From contig OZ037765.1 of assembly GCA_964035545.1 (NCBI GenBank), positions 1,397,001 to 1,461,000 on the forward strand: a stretch of DNA of 64,000 nucleotides, written 5' to 3'. The notes beneath the pieces are model-generated. The model worked only from the letters and a program-made list of their open reading frames with translations. It was not told the origin of the DNA and ran no database searches. Below, piece after piece: positions 50,642 through 63,459 of the stretch (positions within the stretch are counted from its first letter, which is position 1; the number at the start of each line of letters is the position of its first letter). Position numbers and translations under genes: made by a program. Origin of the DNA: Bugula neritina. Its lineage: Eukaryota > Bryozoa > Gymnolaemata > Cheilostomatida > Bugulidae.

Positions 50642-53600
50642 ATGGATTTTGCATCTATTATGAAAGCTGCTGTGGATAATCAGCACCAGCCAAGAGAGGT
50701 GGGTATTTTGTCTGATACAATGTAGCCTCAGTTTCCTTACTAGTTAGAGTTGTCTGCTCTTTAGATAATGTATGCTCTGAAACTATCTTATAACTCATAA
50801 CTGCAACCATTTCCGTTTCTTCCAATACTAATTGGCTAATTATTTTTTGGTTGGCCTACAAGACAACTTCCTGACGCATTGTAAGTTTCTGAAAGTAAGC
50901 ACCTTGACAGTAAATCCCACTTAACATAATAATTTACTGTATATTCACAGTGCTCGTACTTTTTCTCTACTGAATACATCTCTAATAGCTTGACTCTTGA
51001 AAATAAGCATCACAAACCTACACTAGTCTGGTCGTAACTCAATCAATCACAAAGCTTAATGATGTGAAATATTTGCTGTCCATAGCTGGTATTAGGCAAT
51101 ATCATGTGTAATCTTTTATTTTTCAAAATAGAGAACAGCTCATCAATTTTAATATGAAGTAAAGTATAAGCTCTTGTTAGTTTTCTCTGGAGTTGCACGC
51201 CCTATGTGGTACACACCGTAATGTTATTAACTCACTGTGATATGCTGCCAGACTGTCCCAGTATACAAAACTAAGCTGTCAGCTCCCAAGAAGGAGGAGA
51301 AGAGAGTTGATGTGGCAGCCATCAGGAAGAGACTGGAGGATGAGAGGCAGAAGAAGGAGAAACTTGAGAGGCTGAGGAAGGAGAAACTTGAGAGGCAGAA
51401 GAAGCTGTCTGATGCACCTCAGTCTGGTAAAGGTTCTGTCTCTGTGAAAGAGAAGGTTGGTCGGCGCTTTCTATATATACTATCTATAATTATATACTAT
51501 CGGTATATACTATCTGTATGTACTATCTATACACTATCTATATAATATCTATATGATGTCTATACACTGTTGAATATGCTGAGTATTTGTCTAAAGGTGA
51601 AAGTTTAGTAATTTTTAATTTTCGAAGCACTTTTTTATTCATATCTGATACTCCCACACAAAATTTAAACTTTTCAACTTATTTAGTTCTTTCAATGTCA
51701 TTAAAGTTTAAATTATGTCTTGTTTAGGCCGCAGTGAAGCCAAAGCCAGCAGAAAAATCAAAGTATGAAAGTAAAGAGCACAAAGAGAAACACCTAAACT
51801 TTATGAATAAAGTAAATAAACTCTCCACTAAGGAAACTAAATCAAATACTCCTGACTCTCAGTCTAAATCGTCTAGCAAACCTCACCGGAAAGCTACAAC
51901 TACAGGTTCAAAGGCTAAGCCCACATCAGCTCAGCCCAGCTTTCAGGATCTCATGAAACTAGCTGGTAAAATGCAGAGTGGTGAAGTAGTCCAACCCAAA
52001 CCTTCCTCTCCAATTGACAGTAAATCTAAGGCTAAGGGTAGTAGCAATGAGAAACATAAACCGTCTGGTAACTCTATACCAAAATCTAGCAACACAAATA
52101 GCTCTGCAAAAATGTCTACTTCAACCAAAAATAACTCAACCAATGGGAAAGATGTAATTTCTAAGTCGACCAATGGCAATACCTCAAGCAGTAAAGTGTC
52201 GAATAAGACCCATTCCAGTCAGAAAAATCCTTCCAATGCCGCATTGAAGAGCCACAACTCAGTAACCAATGGGAACGCAGCTACAAAAAGTCTGTCGAAT
52301 CTCAAGCCACCTCGATCTTCAAATCTAGCCAATCAGCATAAAGCTGGGACTAAGCGACCAATGAACGGAGCGGGTGGTGGCGGCGATACTGTGCCAGTAA
52401 AGAAGTTAGCGCTCTCAGGTCTGTTATTGGTTCCTTGTCTGCCATGTTGATTCTATGTGTCTGTCTGTGTGTCTCGCCACATCATCAACGGGGTACTGGC
52501 ACACATGCTGTTGTGTTTTATTGTAGTATTTTACCATTACAGAAGCAGCCAGGGCCAAGTTAGCCCGAAAAGAGGGACGTCCACTGAACCCCCCACCTTC
52601 CAAATCTAGTCTAGCGTCAAAGTCAGCGAGTTTAGGTCAGCAAAGCAAATCAAATCCTACTTCCAAAAAACCGAATAATGTGAAGCCTTCTCCTGCAGCC
52701 AACCAGAAAGGTGAGTCACGGCGAGATCTGGGTACGTCACAGGAAATGTGTTGGTTGTGTGGTGAGCTCTATAGTTTATGTTAGTATTGGTTTGGAGTTA
52801 TCGTATCTCTTTGGTGTAATGTTGTCAGCCAGTATTATGTTGGCTATAACATATAATATTATCCACTGCATCATTCATGTTTGGAGTTGTCATCTCTGAC
52901 ATTTCTCTCCTGGAGAAGACAGCTTACAAATGAGTATTTATTTGGCTCACTAATACGTATGTATGTTATTGTGATCATTTTAAACTATAAGTTAATTGGT
53001 TGGTGTTTACAGCTACGCAGAGTCAGCCTAAGACCAAAGAGGAGGTCAAACCAGCCATGTCAGCGTGGGATAGACTCATGGGCACCAACTCATCTGCCAA
53101 CAAAGGTATGAGTCATAAGAAGCTGCCGTCTATACCATCCGCACTGACGTCTCTTTGTTTGCAGACCTTATGCTCTTTGATGTTTATCCTGATATAATCT
53201 AATACTTATGCTGCAAGATATTAATTTAACTGATGTCAGCTATCTTAATTTATAAATAAGGTACCAGCTGATCATAGATCTCTATTTACTTTAACAATGA
53301 ACTGCAAAGTGGTGTTTTATTTCAAGTACCAAATTCGCTTTTACATATTGTTTACTTTTTCACATTCACACTGCAGCTGTTATTAATGCTAGAAAAATTG
53401 GCTTTTTATCAAATGCTTTTGCTGCATAAATGTGCTTTTAATCTTGAGCAGACAAGCCTAAGAAGAAGGCAGCTCGTTATATCGACAGCGAAGATGAGGA
53501 CGATGACCTCGATGACTTCATAGCAGACGACGACGAGGATATGGACTACTCATCTCATATCCGCGATATCTTTGGTTACGACAAATCTAGGTACTCGGGC

Positions 53601-54237
53601 TTACTTGTAGGCTCCCAGGCTATGCTTCAGCAGAATTGTGTCTAGTTCAGCTCACAATATGCTTTACACAATATGCTTTACACACTATCTGACGACACAC
53701 TGTGGTGTGCTATAGATGTGCTTTCAACTTTCTCATGATTGGAAATAGAGATTTATTTGTTTTACATACTAGAGCAGTGACTCACTTTTATTCCTTCATA
53801 CAGCTTGTGACCTCACTTCCTGTGTGTTACTATTTATAGATACAGAGACGAGGATTTTGACGACAGGTCTATGGTGGCCGGGTTTGCGGATATCATGAAA
53901 GAGGAAGTACGCAGGTAAATATGCAGCTCACACTTGTTATATGATAATATTACCTGCGAGCTATAACCTTTCCTCTTGATTGTTTAAAGAGCAGTGATGG
54001 TTGTTGCCATGACGATAGCTGCTAGTCAGCTGATTGCTTGCTGGCCTGTGATTGGCTGGACTTGCGTCTGATGTGCACAATGATGTCTCCGCTAGTGCAC
54101 TGCCATATGACTTGTGTTCACATTGATCTCTCAATCGCTATTGCAGTGCTAGAATTGGAAGGGAGGAAGATCTCAAAGATATCGAGTTAGAGGAAATGGA
54201 GAAGAAGAGAAAAAAGTTGAAGAAAAATAGAAAGTGA
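50642..54237 (+). CDS. SPTY2D1: SPT2 chromatin protein / histone chaperone homologue (505 aa)
   Basis: Eight exons: 50642-50698, 51252-51455, 51728-52418, 52543-52710, 53013-53105, 53452-53590, 53840-53914, 54147-54237 (TGA). Phases 0,0,1,1,1,2,2. The start MDFASIMKAA matches the conserved MDF-I start of animal SPT2. Exon 2 is a charged helix (AAIRKRLEDERQKKEKLERL). Exons 3-5 are a long Ser/Lys-rich disordered linker. The C-terminal SPT2 domain spans exons 6-8: an acidic stretch (YIDSEDEDDDLDDFIADDD), IRDIFGYDKSRYRDED, and a basic helical end, EEMEKKRKKLKKNRK. In the family this domain binds histone H3-H4 and limits histone loss during transcription. A non-coding 5' exon border is likely near 50615. 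Single copy here; length is shorter than the roughly 680 residues of vertebrate proteins because of the linker. Confidence 0.9.
51470..51570. repeat. CTATCTATA minisatellite in SPT2 intron 2
   Basis: Irregular TATATACTATCTATA units starting about 15 nt after the exon 2 donor. Confidence 0.75.
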
Positions 54238-54616
54238 AAGAGTGAATTAATCTCGTCTTCAAGGATCTCACTGAGAGTTACCTCCTCTCTGGACAGTCTG
54301 CCTAATCTGTTCAGTGTAGTTCTATTTAATGTGTTGTATATGACATAAGCAGTAAATATTTATTATTATATGAAATGAGATGTATGTAATGTTACTTACT
54401 TGCCTTCCTTTTCTTTGGCACACTTTCCTGTTGGATGAGAATTTATTGCTGCCAGTTCAGAAAAGTTGCAATAATTGCCTATTCTGTTTATAGATTATGA
54501 TGTAATGGTGCCTTTATATATTTGAAGACACATATTATTTAGGGAGTTGTGTGCCCTATTGACTGCTGACAGATTATTTTAATATAACTCTTCATTTCTA
54601 CTAATATATTCATTAT

Positions 54617-54649
54617 AATAAAATATTATATATTTTATTGGCAAATAAA
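54617..54649 (+). terminator. Polyadenylation signals of the SPT2 gene
   Basis: AATAAA at 54617-54622 and 54644-54649, about 380-410 nt after the stop. The second is followed by TG-containing sequence. Confidence 0.4.
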
Positions 54650-55472
54650 ATTTGCAATATAGTGAACTCTAACAGTTCTTAATTTCATTTTTCTTTATAT
54701 ACTTATAATATTGGCTGTTTTTGTAACAAAGGGTTATACTAAGTCAGAAATATTATATATATAACAACAGATTTTATAAATTTAATAAAATATAATATAA
54801 ATATTATGACACCCTATTTACTTGGAATAGAAAGTTCTATATTTAACGTTATAACTTTTATCTTGAAAACAAAAGAAAATCATTTTAGCACTTGTTGGCA
54901 TAGTTCCAAAAAAAAGCGTAGAATATCTTGATCCGTGTAGTCCATCTGTGAACTGTTATTGTTGGAGAGACAAGACAAAGAGCTTAAATATTGATATGTG
55001 ATAGAATAAATATCCTTATTGCAACAATCAATAGTTTGCTCTCTACAAACAGCTCAGCACTTTGGTGACAAATATACATGTGTGCGTAGCTGGAAATCTT
55101 TGTGGTAAGTTTTTTTAGTTGTAGTTCCCATTGTAAATCACTAATTAAACATATATTGAATAATTTACATTACAGCAGCAACTCTTTTAATAGCTTTTAA
55201 TAGGACCCAAGTATTTTGTATGTATATAGATTTTGCAGCTATGAGCTGTGCGCATGACATAGGGTAGGATTTTATCCTTGTTTATAATGTGGATTGCCCG
55301 CAAACAGTGAAAAAAATCTATGCCTTATACAGTGTATTATAAATATATGACATTATCAAAAGGTGTAAGAGCAGCAATAGTTTAGTTCACTTTCTAGTAT
55401 TACAAGTAAAAAAATCTTATCAGGTTTGTTTTGTTGCTCTGGTTAAAAACATACTTAAATTTTAGTAGAATT
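54650..55472. other. Spacer and probable 5' UTR of the KSP-repeat gene
   Basis: AT-rich. A TTTTAG acceptor-like site at 55456-55464 just before the ATG suggests an upstream non-coding exon. No other gene seen. Confidence 0.4.
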
Positions 55473-58400
55473 ATGAGTCAGAGTCAGGAAGCCACAGCGG
55501 GTTTCACTCCCTTCTGTCGTCATGACTTCTACGACAAGACTTATCTGCAGAAACTGAGAAATGACGTCATCAGATTGGACAATGCAGACTTGACTAACCA
55601 ATCAGTACACCATTTGCTATTTAGGAACCCATCAGCTGCAACTAAGTACCAAGTCCTTCAGCCGAGCACACCGCTGGGCAGTTTCTATTCTGTGAACGAC
55701 CTATTAACTGCAGATAGCGCCTTTCGGCATCCTTCACAATATGTTGGTAGAAATGCAACTCCACACAGCAGAAGCCGGGGCAACTCTCCACGGCTGGAGA
55801 TACAGGAAACTGTTAGTTTACACAGATCTCTGAGCAGTCACCACAAGCCCCGCCCACCAACCAGAGAGCGGAAATCAAGTAGAAAACATGTGATTGGAAG
55901 CAAATCACTATCAAAGTATGAATACAGAAGTAAATCACCTAGAGTCAATGGCACCTGTTCACCCTATTCTGGCAGACTATCTGCGTACAGCGGCAGATGT
56001 TCATCTTCTAAATCAGCTATTGCAGAAATATCTCACCAACCTAGTCGTAGCTTGGCACCACAAAGCAACGGGAGCCTTTCAGTTCTAAATACAGCTCACT
56101 CATCCCATCATGCGGGCAGAAGATCTGCACAGAGAGTTGGTAGCCGGTCACCCATAGGAAAAGTAGACAAGTCACCAAACAGAGCTGGTAATCAGACAAC
56201 CACAGCAGTTAAAACAAGCCATTTGTTTAAAGGGAGGAGTGCTCAGTCTTCTAGAGATAAAAACAACGAGTCTTCACATGGAAAAATTGTTCAGTCTTCT
56301 AGTAGCCATAAGAATGGAAGTGAATCAACTCACCTTCAAGTTGATAGCAATCTCTCAAATCAGCAAGGTGGCATGCGTTCTCCCCAGCCCCCTAAAAAAG
56401 TGTCCCTAACTGTAAGTCGTAGTAAATCACCACTCATAAGTAAAACTAAGTCTCCAAACATAAACCGTAGTAAATCACCACTCATCAGTAGAACCAAATC
56501 TCCAAATGTTGATCGTGGTAAATCTCCACTGATTAGTAGGGCTAAATCTCCGAATATCAAAGGGAACAAATCATCATCCATCACTAGAACTAAGTCGCCA
56601 AGTATAAACCGTAGTAAATCACCACTCATCAATAGAACAAAATCTCCCATTGTTAATCGAGGCAAGTCTTCAAGAAACAGCAGACGCTCTTCGCTGCAGG
56701 TTCCAGGAAATAGATCACCAAATCTTTCTGGTTCCAAATCTCCTAGTCTGAGAGGAAGTCTTTCTCCAAATTTAGCAAGAGGCAAGTCACCTAACATGAA
56801 TGTAAATCATGGAAGTAAATCACTCATCATGAGTGGAAGTAAATCACCATTTGAAGGCGTTAGTGCTACAAGAAGATACAGCACCAATTCTATGGGCAGG
56901 TAGGTTTTGTGATTTTGAGCTAAAAATAGTTTTATTGATATCCTTGAAAAAATATTACATGACGTACTACATATCTTTTTGAAGTTTGGTGCAAAATACC
57001 CATGTTTTAGAATGATGCTTTGTGCAAAATATCCATGTTTTAAAATGTTTTTTTTGAAACATTTCATCCCATTACATTATAAAATTGTTTATAGTTCATT
57101 TATACAATCTAAATACCCAACCCTTAGTGAATGCGTAAAAGAACTTTTTAATTTGTCGCAAAAGCTTTTTAAAAAGAAAAAAAAAGATATTTAAATAAGT
57201 TTTTTGCTCAAGCCAAGTTATAGTTGGTTTCAGTTTTAATGCAAAATGACCACATTATGTTGGCAAACAGATTATTGGTTAAACTGGAGGTCAAACTTTG
57301 CACACTGCCCATAATTAGCATTCTCTCAGTTTATTCCATCAATCTGATTAGGGATTTATCACTGATGCCTAACTAATGCTATTGTGCTAATTCAATAAGC
57401 CAATAAAAGTTAATCTATTCTGGTCTGTTCTAGTCAATCATATTTGGACCTCCATTAAACATTTGCACTCAAACAAACATATTTGTTTAATTGATTTCAC
57501 GCATTCTTTCTTCGAGGGAGATAATTACTTTATTGTGCAATCTAGCAAACATCAAAAGGCCCCAACTACTGCTGATTCTACACATTTCAAGCTTGACTGT
57601 TGCTCAATCAATAGCCTTGTTAATAAATTATATTGTCTATTAAAACAAATTAAATAAAATAGTATATATTGTATATGTGCCTCTTTTAGACTACATAAAG
57701 AATAAATGTTTGAACTATAAAAGCTTCAATTTATTTTTATTTCTGCCCATATTTAAACAACTCAATTATGACTACAAAGTTAAATATATTTAGTCATGTT
57801 GGCTCAAATCTAATCGACTTTCAAACTACTTACACAAGAGTGAACTGCTTTAAAACTGACTACAAAACTAGCAGTCTGTAGTGTAGATGATTAGATAGAA
57901 GGGTAGCAAAGCAAGCTATCCATCACATTATATGCATCAATATCAACTACAACGCTGTTAATATATAAATTTTCAAACAAAAAGAAAAGATTTGCAATAA
58001 AAAATTGGCAATGCTATTTAAATTTGTTGAATTGTTTTTAGTTTTTCTGATTTTTTATTTTTAGCCATCTGATGTTGCTTCCTTCAATTGAGCCAACTTT
58101 GCCACGAAATAGCTTTTCATTTGATGGAAAACCCTCCAACACTTCATCTAAATCATTTATACCAAAGAGGTCTTCTTTTCCAAAGATCAGCATGAGTGAG
58201 CTTCCTTCCATACATGTGGCTAGAACTGCAGTTACTCCTTGCGGGGAACATATTGATGGTGAACAAGTTTTTCGTCAAGAGGAAGGTGGACACTTAAGCA
58301 GACGAGATCAATTTCTTTGCAGTTTAATGATGGCACCACCAGATAATGATCAGGTCTTCATTGAGCGGTACGAAAGACCAGCAGTTAGCCCTTCAAATAT

Positions 58401-59631
58401 AAGTATTTACAGCATGAAGTCTGCATCAGAGTCCCTGGCTTCAACCACAGATGAACTAGCCAGTCTCAACATTCAAGGGAAAAGGCTGACACCTCATCTA
58501 ACTCCAAGAGGAAGTCCTAACATCAGTCCATCAAACTCTCCCAGTAGACATGCACACTTTGTTCATACTAATGAAAGGTATATATCTCCAACCAGACAAC
58601 CTGGGTATCATAGTCCACACAGACGAGCTAGTTATCCTTGTTACAGTGTCAGCCCAGTTAGATCGGAAGGTCAACACATTTCTCCTCATAGAACCAGTCC
58701 TGCCAGCAGCATCCACAGTGGAGGAATAATATTCAGTCCATCTCATTCACCCGTCAGATTCATCAGTGGTTTGGGCAGCAGAAGAGGTTCTGATCTGTCT
58801 ACTTACTCTTTCGAGAATGATGTTCCTCTCTACCCATACCTCAGCACTGATACCTCTAATATAGCTCGACCAACCCCTCTCCATTTCTCTAATTCTACTT
58901 CTCAGTTTGTGGCTCATCAAGGGGGTCATACTCCTTATGGTGTGGCCATCCCAATTCACTCATCATTAGCTGGTAATGCTGGTGGAATAATATACTTTGG
59001 CAACCCTGCAGCTTCCAGCAGAAACTCATCTCAAGCCAGGGAAATGGGCACTCAGACTCACACTGAGCAGCAAACGTCTGCAAATAGTAAGCAGAGCCGC
59101 AAGCCAAAATGTGTAAAGAAAAACAACCGCCGTCAAAAGAAATTCAACAGCCGTATCAACACCACACCAAAAGTAAATACAAGAAACACTCCAATAGCCG
59201 TGCATGAACAAGAGTCTATTATTTCTGTAAAAAATAATGGTAACCCAAGTCTAGCCGGTTCAAATAACGATGGGAAAACAACATTTGTAATGAAAACTGT
59301 CACAACAGTAACCCCAAACGATTCATCAACTAGCCAAATCATGTCCGAGAGTCAAAGACAAAAACCTGACTCGACTGTTCACATTGACATTAACACTGCC
59401 ACTCATCAAGAGACTCAATATGATAAGGAAACTGAGCCACTAGATGTATCTGTTCCTCTATTAATAGGCACTAATACCGAGCAATCTTGTAATAATAATA
59501 CACAGTATACAACCATGTTGACCAGTGAAGTACCAACAGAAAGAAGGCCAAGTATTACTGGACCCATACCTGAGATCAGAATGATCTGTGCTACTCCAGA
59601 AGAGCTAACCGCTGACTCTCCACCAATTTAG
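55473..59631 (+). CDS. Ser/Pro-rich protein with KSP repeats, 997 aa, unrecognised family
   Basis: Two long exons: 55473-56899 (ends phase 2, donor GTAGGT) and 58065-59631 (acceptor TTTTTAG, TAG stop). The N-terminal 70 residues (HDFYDKTYLQKLRNDVIRLD) look folded; the rest is low-complexity and very rich in Ser, Pro and basic residues. Residues about 313-395 hold five 16-residue units of the form RSKSPLISRTKSPNVD, followed by looser NLSGSKSPSL-type repeats. The second half has many SP sites (YISPTRQPGYHSPHRRASYP) and an EMGTQTHTEQQ segment. There is no signal peptide or membrane span. SP and KSP sites are targets of proline-directed kinases and occur in cytoskeletal and splicing proteins; neither role is shown here. 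The upstream ATG at 55431 is disfavoured because an acceptor lies between it and 55473. Confidence 0.75.
56900..58064. other. Intron of the KSP-repeat gene
   Basis: 1.16 kb, AT-rich, with a short imperfect tandem pair TGCAAAATACCCATGTTTTA / TGCAAAATATCCATGTTTTA near 56990-57045. Nothing else supported. Confidence 0.6.
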
Positions 59632-60733
59632 ACTGCAACCAGTAGCAACTAGTAGCAGCGGAATCTGTTAGAGTTTTCACAAGTCTAATATTTCAATATA
59701 ACACAGTAATTACAACTAGAAACTGGTCACGGAATTTTAACTTCATTGTCATCTGCAACAGCTCACAGTGATGAAGGTATCACTAGCTCTGTTTTCAGTT
59801 TTAAGCAAGTTTTTAAATTAAATCAAATGTAACCAGTGCTAATATTTTGTACAGTATTTTATATTTTACAAGCAAGTTTCTATAAATGTTTTATGTATTT
59901 TGTCATTTGCATACATTCTCTGCCAATTTTAAATTAAAAATAGCCCAGCTATAAAGTTTTTGAAAGAAGTATATTAAAAAAATTTCACATTTACATTGTT
60001 GATATTGTTGATAAGCATTGTCATTTTTTACAATACATTGAAATATGCTATATAACTTATGTTATTTATAAAGAAAATTATTTGTTTTACAGTATTAAAA
60101 CTCATAAATTACATATCCGTACATATTGCAAAAATGCGTCATTATTCCAGAAGATATTGCACAATGCAACGAATTCATTTTCCTAACTTGATGAACAATT
60201 AAATGCAATCTTCGTTTCAAGAAAATTAGCTCATCACTAAAATAATATATTAAACCATTTCATCGATGCATGTAACTGTGAGAAAATTGTTTTAACAATG
60301 TAATTTATACTTTAAATATGATAAACATAATTTTAAACTTTTATATAATCTATATAATTTCCTAATTAGAAAAGGAAATTAGCACTGGGCCATGTTTTAA
60401 GAGATGAAATTATTCGATTTTGAACTACCACGAGAGTTGTCATTCTTGCAAAGAGGTATAATGATAGGCCATATTTTCACTGTTGTGATTTTATTGAATA
60501 AGGTTTTATAAACTCGCCAATCAATTGTTCGTGTTTGTCTAATGGCTGTGCAGACTGTTGAAAGTAAACAATACCACTCTATTCAAGGTGTCGTCGTCAT
60601 AGCAACAATCAATAGCGCAGCTCGGCTCCTACTCCGATGTGTTAATATATAGGAAAGGTCAAAGCACTGTGTGTAGCATATAACCGTATGTGCATGCAGA
60701 AGTTGTAGCAGTCGAATCTTCTACCACACGACC
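59632..60733. other. 3' flank of the KSP-repeat gene and promoter region of the next gene
   Basis: AT-rich 3' UTR-like sequence up to about 60.4 kb, then a less AT-rich stretch (about 60560-60733) before the next ATG. No TATA box is convincing. Confidence 0.4.
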
Positions 60734-62328
60734 ATGGGCACCAGTTACCACCAGGAGGCGTTGAGGAAACAGCGAATGCTGGAGAGATCCCATGCTGCTT
60801 CGGAGAGAATTAGAGGTGGAAATGTAAGTAGCTGTTATGTCAGTTCATAAACCTATAAGTTTCTTCTACACATAGAAATGATGGGGTCTAGGCTAATATA
60901 ACACTTAGTCTTATAAACAGATTCATTTAAATGTCGTGAGAAATATGAATTTATCTAATGACAGCACCAGCGATTACACTAACTTACTAAGAATAATACT
61001 AATGGACTAAGAATCATATAACTGATTGACTAATAATCATAATGAGTATTAGTTAATTTTGAATAACTACTTGTTCTAATGACCATCTGATAACTATCTA
61101 CTATATCATAAGAAATAATACTGTGAAAATGTTTATTAAATACTTGCACAGATAAATTGAAGCGCATTCATGTGTCAGTACATATAACATGATTTAACAA
61201 AAACTTTGTTTATGAAGTTACTGTTGATGTTTGGAATTGTCCATCAACTCACTTTGTAATAATATACTTGACACATACATACGAAGTATGATGAATTTTC
61301 ACTTCAGAAACTAATGTATTATAATTTTACCAAATCACCATTGTTACAGATGCCATTTCATCTTGATTTTAGGGAAATACATTTGGCCAAAAAGATGGCA
61401 GCGATCATGTTTCACCCCTAACCATCAGCCAACTTGAAAGGTAACATTCAAGGCAAAATATGTTTCATGATTTATTACAGTTTTGCAGCTTTTGTGAGTC
61501 ACAAGATTGAAATAAACACAAAAATAGATATAAGTTTGCTGCTTTTCACAAGTCTTTCACTGCTTCAACTTCTAGCTCACATCCTCACTGACTAGCTTTA
61601 TGTTGGGAGAACCACTCATAATTTGATCTTTTATGTAGGGCTCCAAAACCTTCGATTACGGCTGGTTGTTTGTCCGGTAAAGACTCGGTACATGTTGATA
61701 GAATATATAGTGTAATGTACCCAGATAAGAGCAATCCTACATACTTGGATGATCCATGTAGGGTCAATAGAAGACAAAATGTCGAGCAATCTAAATACGA
61801 AGCTCTGCAAAAGATCAACGGGACTCTTCACATACAGCTAGTCAATGAGAAAAAATTCTTTGACCAATGAAATTGTTCTATAAAAGCATCTAACCAATTG
61901 CCTTGTTTAGAAGAAAGTTACATATATCATTTTCTATACTTTGCCTTTCTCTGCTTTGCTCGACATTATAATTTCTCAAAATTACGCTAAAATCAAAATC
62001 TTTTTTTAAATAGTTTATTATGCATTTATTATTGTGGTGGTATTTTAGACCCGTGTCAATGTTTCCTTCAATTTCTGGCAGAGCAGAGAAGGCAAAGCCT
62101 CAGCGTAGCATTTCAGCTGCTGTAGGGAGGGTGTACAAACCTACGCTTCAACTAGTTAAAATTGAAAGAGATAACATTCAGCAAATAATACACCCGTATG
62201 ACTTTAGCACATGGCAAGCTAGAAAATCCTTAGGTATTAACATTGTAGACGGCACCCATTACTACTGGCCTAGAGCCAAAACGCAGATCTTTAAGATACC
62301 GTATTATTCATCATACGTGTGGCATTAG
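60734..62328 (+). CDS. Small gene with alternative last exons, unrecognised family
   Basis: Shared exons: 60734-60823 (MGTSYHQEALRKQRMLERSH..., donor GTAAGT, phase 0) and 61373-61440 (GNTFGQKDGSDHVSPLTISQ, phase 2). Last exon option 1 is 61639-61870 (RAPKPSITAGCLSG ... NEKKFFDQ, TGA), giving a 129-residue product. Option 2 is 62049-62328 (RPVSMFPSISGRAEKAKPQR ... RAKTQIFKIPYYSSYVWH, TAG), giving a 145-residue product. Both have clean acceptors entered in phase 2. A third option lies at 63279. The products are small, basic and Tyr-rich with no membrane span. Short charged proteins of this kind include axonemal microtubule-inner proteins, but I do not recognise a specific one. Whether the options are true alternatives or parts of separate genes cannot be decided from sequence. 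Confidence 0.55.
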
Positions 62329-63278
62329 TAATTGTTGCATTTCAAAATGACAGGAAAGCTGGAAATTGAAAATTAGCAATACTTATATTTTTGTAGTTCT
62401 ACAGTGTGGCATTGCAGTCTTGTTCTATTTTTATATTTGTAAGCTTTAAAAGCCAACGACTGGATGATTTTATAGCTATTTGTGTCAGTTTATTGTTCCA
62501 TATTTTAGACTTACAATTTGCTCAAATATTGTAATTGCTCAATATTATGTAAGGAATTTCAATTCTGTATGTGCAATGTACTCGATGACTGTTTGCTAGC
62601 ATAATAAACTCTTTCACTGCACTAAAACTAATGCTAATAGAGTCAATGACTGAGCAATCAAATTCTAATTCACAAAGAATTGATCCTATAATTAGCTAGT
62701 TGCAGTAAATTCTATCATGCTTATTAATAGCTTTTCACCAAATGAATAAACTGAAACATTTTAAACTACGGAATGCAAAGACTAGAACAAATTTTACTAC
62801 TAATATTCAGTTCAAGCTGTCTACATGAAGATTGTTTTAGATTTTATCACTGATTTGCTCCTTAAACTTTAGTTTTGAAATAATTTTTTCTGAAAATGTG
62901 ATACATTTATTACAATTTGAATTGCTTCTTTTTATATGCAGAAGTTTTCAATAGCTTCATGCTGTTACTTGCCAACAAGATAAGGCAGTACAAGTATGAT
63001 TTACACTGCATGTTCTAAAGCTTTCCTCCTACTGTTGAAATACACAAACTTATGTGGTTAACATTTGCAATAAATAATAAAAATAGATAAACTATAAAAT
63101 GCTGCATGCAATAATTTCAATTAATGTGCCTTAATTGACTAGTTATACAATATACCATAGTATTTTATAACAGTGATGGCCCAATGGTTGCAGGTGGTTG
63201 TTTACCATGACACCTGCTGTGTGTGTCAAACCAATGTTCTGTAGTATGATATTTTGTGTTATATAATACTGAATGTAG

Positions 63279-63459
63279 TCTGAGTAAAGAGCCAGTGCAC
63301 ACAAGATACAAGTTCAATGCTCCAGGCTATCCAATTAGACATAGAAGAGTAGACAACACCTCAGAGGACCAAATCATTCAATTCATGAAACCAGAATATA
63401 AGAATTACAAACTGCCAAAGGAGGACCTGCCACGACGTAGAACCCATGTCAAAGTATAG
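63279..63459 (+). CDS. Third candidate last exon of the 60.7-kb gene
   Basis: The acceptor CTGAATGTAG is followed by a phase 2 open exon, S-LSKEPVHTRYKFNAPGYPIR ... EDLPRRRTHVKV, and TAG. The entry phase is the same as for the exons at 61639 and 62049. Joined to the shared exons it would give a 112-residue protein. It could instead be the end of a different small gene. Confidence 0.45.

Noticed and set aside
56360-56797. 145-codon minus-strand repeat-rich frame
   Set aside because: Antisense shadow of the KSP repeats.
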